DNA of 64,000 nt from Bacteroidales bacterium UBA3653 (GTDB lineage: Bacteria; Bacteroidota; Bacteroidia; Bacteroidales; Paludibacteraceae). The notes under the pieces were generated by a model. That model saw only the letters and a program-made list of their open reading frames with translations, was not told the DNA's origin and did no database searches. The stretch is taken from assembly GCA_002373505.1 (NCBI GenBank), contig DFKE01000017.1, positions 377,297 to 441,296 of the forward strand, given 5' to 3'. Each line of letters starts with the position of its first letter. Within the stretch, counting starts at the first letter, position 1. The position numbers and the translations under genes are program-made. Positions 58,750 to 64,000 of the stretch are shown piece by piece.

Positions 58750-60948
58750 TTATCGGATAAACATCATTTCTCTGTATTTGGGCAGCGTCCATAACTCGTC
58801 ATCAACAATGAGTTCCAACGCATCCGCATGCTCCCGTATATCCGCCATGAGCGGGAGGATAGTATCATGATAAGCGATGGCTTTCGCCCGCTCGTCCGGC
58901 TGGCGATTGGCTTTATGACGCGCCTCGGTCATGGCTTCCACCCCTTTGAGAATAGCCGCCGAATGGCTTTCTATCTGCCGGATAATACTATAATCCATTT
59001 CGTTCAAGGCAGCCGTTTCGTCCGCCGAGAAGACTTGTTTGACGGTCAGTACATTATTGAGCAACATGGTCTGATAGCGTTTGGCGGCAGGCAAGACATG
59101 GTTGATCACCAGATCACCGAGCACACGGCTCTCGATCTGCAGTTTCTTGGCATAAGTTTCCCATTTGACCTCACTCCGGCTATGCAATTCCGCCTCGTTG
59201 AGAACGCCCGTCGATTGGAACATCCGGATCGTATCCGGCGCGAGATAACGATCAATGACCAACGGCACACTGGTCTCGCAATCCAGCCCGCGCTCAGCCG
59301 CTTCGGCTCTCCATTCGTCGCTATACCCGTTGCCTTCAAACCGAATCGCTTTGCAGGCTACGATATAATTGCGAATGATGTCGAAAAGAGCCCGTTCCTT
59401 GGGTTCGCCTTTCTCCACCCGTCTGTCTACCTCAGTTTTGAAAAGCATCAACTGCTCCGCTACCGCGGCATTAAGCGCCAGCATCGCTCCACCGCAGTTA
59501 GCACTCGATCCTACTGCACGGAACTCAAAGCGATTACCCGTAAAAGCAAACGGAGAGGTTCGGTTGCGGTCCGTGTTATCCAGCAGAATCTCCGGGATAT
59601 TAGCCACACCCAGTTTCATCTCCTTTTTGGCATTGATAATAATACCCTCTTCCGCCGTAGCGTGCTCAAGTTTATCCAGTACCTCTGTAATCTGTTTGCC
59701 AAGGAAGACGGATATAATAGCCGGCGGTGCTTCATTGGCTCCCAGACGATGCTCGTTCGTTGCGGAGACAATAGATGCCTTAAGCAAACCATTATGACGG
59801 TGTACCGCCATCAGGACATTGACAAGGAAAGTAACGAACTGCAGATTTTGATAAGGGTTCTTTCCCGGCGCAAGAAGATTTACTCCTGTGTTGGTCTGGA
59901 GCGACCAGTTGCAATGTTTGCCGCTTCCATTGACTCCCGCAAACGGTTTCTCATGCAGCAACACACGGAAATGGTGCTTCTGCGCTACCCGCTCCATGAT
60001 AGACATAACCAGCAGATTATGGTCGTTCGCCAAATTGACATCCTCGTATATAGGCGCCATCTCAAACTGGTTGGGAGCCACTTCGTTATGACGCGTACGC
60101 ACGGGGATACCTGCGCATAACGCTTCATATTCTAAATCGCGCATGAACGCGAGCACGCGTTGGGGAATGGCTCCGAAATAATGATCCTCCAACTGCTGGC
60201 TCTTAGCCGAGTTATGTCCCATGAGGGTGCGCCCCGTAAGCATCAAATCCGGCCGAGCCATATACAGCGATTCGTCTACAAGAAAATATTCCTGCTCCCA
60301 TCCCAAGTTGACATGTACATGTTTCACGGTCTTGTCAAAGAGACCGCATACCTCCCTCGCGGCATGGCAAAGCGAAGCCGTAGAACGGATTAGAGGTGTC
60401 TTGTAATCCAGCGCCTCACCGGTATAAGCTACAAAAACCGTTGGGATACACAACGTGTCGCCTATCAGAAAAACCGGACTGGAAGGATCCCAAGCCGAAT
60501 AACCGCGCGCCTCAAAAGTGTTACGGATACCGCCGGATGGAAAAGAAGAGGCGTCCGGTTCTTGCTGATAGAGGCTGTCACCGCTAAATTCCTCTATCAG
60601 TTCGCCGTCCTTGGTCAAAGAAAAGAAAGCGTCATGTTTCTCTGCCGTGCCGCCGGTCAAAGGTTGAAACCAATGAGTGAAATGCGTGGCACCATGATCC
60701 ATAGCCCATTTGCGCATTCCGATAGCTACACTTCCCGCAATATCACGGTGAATAGTACGGCCGTTATCCACATCGTCGAAGAGCTGCTCCAGCACTTCTT
60801 CGGCTATATATTCCTTCATCTTGGCACGCGTGAATACGTCGCGGGCAAAGAAATCTTTCACACGCTCGTCGGCTTTCATACTAGGCTCGACGAAAGCAAA
60901 ACTATGCTCTTTGGCAGTTTTTAATGCCTCAAAACGAACATTACTCAT
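58750..60948 (-). CDS. glnN: Glutamine synthetase type III
   Basis: Makes glutamine from glutamate, ammonia and ATP; the large hexamer-pair type III found in Bacteroides. The 732-aa protein has the GSIII landmarks HFTHWFQPLTGGTAEKHDAF, GWEQEYFLVDESLY, ARHNEVAPNQFEMAPIYED-like RTRHNEVAPNQFEMAP, KPFAGVNGSGKHCNWSL and NRTSPFAFTGNRFEFR. The ATG at 60948 is chosen because it starts the conserved MSNVRFEAL and lies about 47 nt after the predicted transcript start; an in-frame Met at 60990 is at that start itself. Confidence 0.96.
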   Translation of the reverse strand: MSNVRFEALKTAKEHSFAFVEPSMKADERVKDFFARDVFTRAKMKEYIAEEVLEQLFDDVDNGRTIHRDIAGSVAIGMRKWAMDHGATHFTHWFQPLTGGTAEKHDAFFSLTKDGELIEEFSGDSLYQQEPDASSFPSGGIRNTFEARGYSAWDPSSPVFLIGDTLCIPTVFVAYTGEALDYKTPLIRSTASLCHAAREVCGLFDKTVKHVHVNLGWEQEYFLVDESLYMARPDLMLTGRTLMGHNSAKSQQLEDHYFGAIPQRVLAFMRDLEYEALCAGIPVRTRHNEVAPNQFEMAPIYEDVNLANDHNLLVMSIMERVAQKHHFRVLLHEKPFAGVNGSGKHCNWSLQTNTGVNLLAPGKNPYQNLQFVTFLVNVLMAVHRHNGLLKASIVSATNEHRLGANEAPPAIISVFLGKQITEVLDKLEHATAEEGIIINAKKEMKLGVANIPEILLDNTDRNRTSPFAFTGNRFEFRAVGSSANCGGAMLALNAAVAEQLMLFKTEVDRRVEKGEPKERALFDIIRNYIVACKAIRFEGNGYSDEWRAEAAERGLDCETSVPLVIDRYLAPDTIRMFQSTGVLNEAELHSRSEVKWETYAKKLQIESRVLGDLVINHVLPAAKRYQTMLLNNVLTVKQVFSADETAALNEMDYSIIRQIESHSAAILKGVEAMTEARHKANRQPDERAKAIAYHDTILPLMADIREHADALELIVDDELWTLPKYREMMFIR

Positions 60949-61000
60949 GTTTTTGACGTTGATTTTGCGTTTTAATCCGATTAAATTCAAAAAACTGCGG

Positions 61001-61032
61001 CAAAAGTACTGTTTTTTTTTGAATTAACCAAA
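61001..61032 (-). promoter_or_regulatory. Bacteroides-type promoter of glnN
   Basis: Minus strand: TTTG, exactly 20 nt, TACTTTTG. Confidence 0.8.
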
Positions 61033-61079
61033 TATTTCTGTACTTTTTATCGGAAAATACGTATTTTTTTGTAATTTAC

Positions 61080-61110
61080 TTGCATATATCATTTTTTTGT
61101 TGTAATTTTG
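61080..61110 (+). promoter_or_regulatory. Bacteroides-type promoter of glyA
   Basis: Plus strand: TTG, exactly 20 nt, TAATTTTG, giving a leader of about 20 nt before the glyA ATG. It diverges from the glnN promoter. Confidence 0.8.
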
Positions 61111-61136
61111 CGGCACAAATCAGATTTAATTAGATT

Positions 61137-62417
61137 ATGAATCGGGACAATGAGATTTTTGACGTAATTCGTCGTGAACGGGAACGTCAAACAAAAGGTA
61201 TCGAGTTGATTGCAAGTGAGAACTTCGTTAGCGATCAGGTAATGGAAGCCATGGGCAGCGTGCTGACCAATAAATATGCCGAGGGATATCCCGGCCATCG
61301 CTACTATGGAGGTTGCGAAGTAGTGGATATTGCAGAAGATATCGCTCGCACACGGCTGAAGAAGCTCTACGACGCCGAGTATGTGAACGTACAGCCTCAT
61401 AGCGGTGCGCAAGCCAACATGGCGGTATTCATGGCATGCCTGAAGCCCGGTGATACATTCATGGGACTTAACTTGAGCCATGGAGGTCACCTCAGTCATG
61501 GATCGGCCGTCAACTTCAGCGGTCTGATGTTCAATGCCATCGGTTATGATCTGAAAGAAGAGACCGGACGCGTGGATTACGATGATCTGGAAATAAAAGC
61601 ACGCACACACAGACCTAAATTGATTATTGCGGGTGCGAGCGCGTACAGCCGCGAGTGGGATTACGCACGTATCCGCCGCGTGGCAGATGAGATAGGCGCA
61701 ATCTTCATGGTAGACATGGCTCACCCTGCCGGTCTGATAGCCGCAGGACTATTGGAGAACCCGCTCAAATATGCACATATTGTGACTTCCACAACCCATA
61801 AGACGCTTCGAGGTCCTCGAGGAGGAATTATCCTGATGGGTAAAGATTTTGAAAATCCCTGGGGCAAAACAACCCCCAAGGGCGAAATCAAAAAGATGAG
61901 TACCCTACTCGACTCCGCTGTCTTCCCCGGCACGCAAGGCGGGCCTCTGGAGCATGTGATAGCTGCAAAGGCCGTAGCTTTCGGAGAAGCATTAAGCCCC
62001 GAATTCAAGGAATATCAGAAACAAGTGAAATTAAATGCAGCTGTTATGGCTCAGGCCTTTATCGAGAAGGGCTACAAAGTGATCTCCGGCGGAACGGATA
62101 ACCATTCGATGCTAATTGATCTGCGCACCAAATTCCCTGATCTGACGGGTAAGGTTGCAGAGCAAGCGCTTGTCTCAGCAGATATCACCACTAATAAGAA
62201 CATGGTACCATTCGATAGTCGTTCGGCATTCCAGACATCCGGTCTGCGGTTCGGCACTCCGGCTATCACCACTCGTGGTTTGAAGGAAGACCAAATGGGA
62301 TGGATAGTAGAGTTAATCGACCGCGTACTGCAAGACCCGACAAGCGAAACCGTGATTAAAACGGTCCGCGAGGAAGTAAATCGCGAGATGATGAAACATC
62401 CGCTGTTTGCGTGGTGA
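61137..62417 (+). CDS. glyA: Serine hydroxymethyltransferase
   Basis: PLP enzyme that converts serine and THF to glycine and 5,10-methylene-THF, feeding FolD and purine synthesis. ELIASENFVS, EGYPGHRYYGGCEVVD, HSGAQANMAVF, DMAHPAGLIAAG and the PLP-lysine segment VTSTTHKTLRGPRGGIILMG are present; length is 426 aa. It has its own promoter, divergent from glnN, and converges on the AraC-type gene with 7 bp between stops. Confidence 0.97.
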   Translation: MNRDNEIFDVIRRERERQTKGIELIASENFVSDQVMEAMGSVLTNKYAEGYPGHRYYGGCEVVDIAEDIARTRLKKLYDAEYVNVQPHSGAQANMAVFMACLKPGDTFMGLNLSHGGHLSHGSAVNFSGLMFNAIGYDLKEETGRVDYDDLEIKARTHRPKLIIAGASAYSREWDYARIRRVADEIGAIFMVDMAHPAGLIAAGLLENPLKYAHIVTSTTHKTLRGPRGGIILMGKDFENPWGKTTPKGEIKKMSTLLDSAVFPGTQGGPLEHVIAAKAVAFGEALSPEFKEYQKQVKLNAAVMAQAFIEKGYKVISGGTDNHSMLIDLRTKFPDLTGKVAEQALVSADITTNKNMVPFDSRSAFQTSGLRFGTPAITTRGLKEDQMGWIVELIDRVLQDPTSETVIKTVREEVNREMMKHPLFAW

Positions 62418-62424
62418 GATTAGA

Positions 62425-63285
62425 TTAGTTCTTTCTTTGTTTCCGGTAACGATTCGGAGACATTCCCAAATGCTTCTTTGTATATTGGCAGAAGAAAGAG
62501 GCATTGGGGAATTCCATAAACGTGGCTATTTCACGGATGGGCATTGTGGTGTTATGGAGATAATGCTTGATCTCGGAAACAGTAATATCTGCTATCCATT
62601 CGCCGGCAGACTTGTCGCTGCATGCCTTGCAAACCTCTGATAGATACTTGGGTGTAATTCCCATCTCTTTGGCGTACCATTGAACCTCGCGCTCATGAGG
62701 ATGAGCCTGCAGAAGCTGAACGAACCGATGGAAAAGATAATCACTCTGGGTAATGGTTGTACGTGTGCCAGCATTGACCAATGCGAGTTTATCCATATAG
62801 TTCATCAGTTCCAATAGTGCCCCGCGTGCTATGAGCATCAGCACTTGCTTCCTGTACTCTGTTTGCTTGTCCGAGAGTTGCAGCGTTATGAGATGGAAAT
62901 ACGTTTTAAAGAAATCCCTGCTTACCTCGTTTATTGGAAATATAGGATTGGCTTTGACATACTCCTGCTTTGTCCACCAATCCGGTTCGACACGCATATG
63001 GTCAAACATGATTTGCTCATAAATGCCCGCATTAATCGAGACCTGCATAAATTCAAAATCAGGAGACATCTCGTACGGACCAAGGGGTTGCGTAAAATCA
63101 GGAATTCGAACGAACATATCGTTCTTGTTAATCCTCAACATCGAGCCATGATAGTACACGTCAATATACCCTGCTGTACAGAGAATAACAGACATCGTAG
63201 CAACCGAGGATGTACGCGTCTCACGACAGATGCGGAAACCTTCCTGTTCGTCTGTAATAAATAGTGAGTCTGTGTAGAGAATCAT
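62425..63285 (-). CDS. AraC-family transcriptional regulator
   Basis: 286 aa. The N-terminal half is a cupin-like sensing domain (GYIDVYYHGSMLRINKNDMFVRIPDF). The C-terminal 100 residues have the two helix-turn-helix motifs: WYAKEMGITPKYLSEVCKAC and IREIATFMEFPNASFFCQYTKKHLGMSPNRYRK, the AraC signature. The ligand is unknown. It has its own promoter diverging from the DUF4837 gene, which could be a target. Confidence 0.9.
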   Translation of the reverse strand: MILYTDSLFITDEQEGFRICRETRTSSVATMSVILCTAGYIDVYYHGSMLRINKNDMFVRIPDFTQPLGPYEMSPDFEFMQVSINAGIYEQIMFDHMRVEPDWWTKQEYVKANPIFPINEVSRDFFKTYFHLITLQLSDKQTEYRKQVLMLIARGALLELMNYMDKLALVNAGTRTTITQSDYLFHRFVQLLQAHPHEREVQWYAKEMGITPKYLSEVCKACSDKSAGEWIADITVSEIKHYLHNTTMPIREIATFMEFPNASFFCQYTKKHLGMSPNRYRKQRKN

Positions 63286-63321
63286 TTGTTATCGTAATTA
63301 GAGTTTTGCGTAATTTTGGGG

Positions 63322-63353
63322 CAAAAGTACAAAAAAATTCTCATTCACGCAAA
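63322..63353 (-). promoter_or_regulatory. Bacteroides-type promoter of the AraC-type gene
   Basis: Minus strand: TTTG, exactly 20 nt, TACTTTTG, about 35 nt before the start codon. Confidence 0.8.
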
Positions 63354-63369
63354 TTTTTAGTTAATTTTC

Positions 63370-63400
63370 TTGCAAAATCAAATAAAAAAGTGTAATTTTG
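63370..63400 (+). promoter_or_regulatory. Bacteroides-type promoter of the DUF4837 gene
   Basis: Plus strand: TTG, exactly 20 nt, TAATTTTG, about 22 nt before the ATG at 63423. Confidence 0.8.
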
Positions 63401-63422
63401 CACTCAAAACACAACTTTATCA

Positions 63423-64000
63423 TGAAAAAAAGCATTCTTATAGCACTCTTAGCGCTGTTTCTAATGAGTTGCGGCAGCAACAACGAAAGGTTATTAACCT
63501 CTGCAACGGGAAGTATTTATGAATGTCTGGTAGTCAGTTCTCCTGCAGTAAAAGAACCCGTATGCTCCACTATGGCTGGTGACATGTACGGGCTACCGCA
63601 GATGGAAGCCTATTTTACAGTGTCGCACGTCTCTCCTGCGCAATTCGACGATTTTCTCAAATCAACCCGTAATATACTGATCATTGACATAGATGAGCAT
63701 AAATACACGCAGGTAAAAACAACCCATTCGCGCGACTCATGGTCAAAGCCGCAGGCCATTGTACGGATTCAGGCTCCGAGTAATGAGATTTTCGAAGAAT
63801 ACTGGAGCACACACGGCGAGGTAATACGAGACTGGTTCGTTCGGGAGGAACTGGCTAGGCAGATCCGTTTCTATCGCGCTAATACCAACAAGGGAGCAAG
63901 AGAGATTCTAAACAAGCAGGGATACGATCTTCTTATTCCGGAGGACTATATACTGATAATGGATACTACGCTATGCCTAAATGACCAAATGGTAAATGAC
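63423..64000 (+). CDS. DUF4837-family lipoprotein, 3'-truncated by window edge
   Basis: The first 192 residues are visible. A lipoprotein signal (ILIALLALFLMSCGS, Cys about 17) is followed by the DUF4837 pattern: YECLVVSSP, SHVSPAQFDDFLKSTRNILIIDID, YTQVKTTHSRDSWSKPQ, IVRIQAPSNEIFEEYW and REELARQIRFYRA. The family is confined to Bacteroidetes, is envelope-located and has no known function; usual length is about 320-360 aa. The last visible residues (LNDQMVND) come from a heptamer tract identical over 22 bp to one inside recQ. Absent from the supplied frames only because the gene leaves the window. Confidence 0.85.
63978..64000 (+). repeat. In-frame heptamer tract entering the DUF4837 gene at the window edge
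   Basis: Units TAAATGA, CCAAATGG, TAAATGAC. Bases 63978-63999 equal 14101-14122 in recQ. The tract continues past the window. Confidence 0.75.

Noticed and set aside
58828..60120. 430-aa plus-strand frame opposite glnN
   Set aside because: Antisense shadow of a fully conserved glutamine synthetase; no promoter or motif.
61089..61724. 211-aa minus-strand frame over the glyA start
   Set aside because: Opposite to strongly conserved SHMT sequence and across the glyA promoter.
1..64000. tRNA or rRNA genes
   Set aside because: No GGTTCGAATCC-type T arm with matching acceptor stem and no rRNA segment were found by eye; a covariance scan would be decisive.

Overview
The window is chromosomal DNA of a member of the Bacteroidales, most likely an uncultured gut lineage. 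The evidence is the Bacteroides-type promoters (TTTG, exactly 20 nt, TAnnTTTG) found before at least ten genes, a type III glutamine synthetase, a DUF4837 lipoprotein, a PepSY-like (DUF2874-type) lipoprotein, the rplM-rpsI-rpsB-tsf order, and the near absence of Shine-Dalgarno sequences. I cannot name the genus.

Layout. (1) 1-10463, plus strand: the end of an O-antigen/capsule operon. It holds UDP-glucose dehydrogenase (cut by the window edge), flippase, glycosyltransferases, polymerase, UDP-GlcNAc 2-epimerase, a DegT-type aminotransferase and the initiating sugar-phosphate transferase, mostly joined by ATGA stop/start overlaps. It runs on into serB, gltX and recQ (to 15050). (2) 15047-24004, minus strand: a PepSY-like lipoprotein, an AsmA-like protein, the tsf-rpsB-rpsI-rplM ribosomal operon, two secreted proteins of unknown function, a structured RNA candidate with its own promoter and terminator, and an unknown 216-aa protein. 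(3) 23190-52970, minus strand: one nearly gap-free run of 23 genes with a single recognisable promoter in front of pyrC and a strong terminator behind the last gene. It encodes all of UMP synthesis and essentially all of IMP, AMP and GMP synthesis, plus folD, an aspartate-type aminotransferase and a formate/nitrite channel. PurT makes formate a direct substrate and several steps use aspartate, so the two extra genes fit the pathway. (4) 53038-58733: a 5.7-kb island of small, phage-like minus-strand genes (holin-like, DUF5675, Rz1-like lipoprotein, replication-organiser-like protein, zinc-ribbon protein, SH3-barrel protein, HNH nuclease, two diverged paralogues), bounded by 47-bp inverted repeats that differ at one base. 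It has no integrase, capsid or terminase gene. (5) 58750-64000: glnN, glyA, an AraC-type regulator and a DUF4837 lipoprotein cut by the window end.

The most unusual signal is a family of short tandem tracts with a period of 7 (sometimes 8) bases. They sit at gene junctions and also, in frame, inside gltX, recQ and the DUF4837 gene. Each locus has its own unit sequence but the period is shared. At three junctions (wzx, pyrK, pyrD) the tract supplies a TTG start with an in-frame TGA two codons upstream; at others it supplies the previous gene's stop codon. A 22-bp stretch is identical inside recQ and inside the DUF4837 gene, 50 kb apart. All statements come from reading the sequence; no database search was run.
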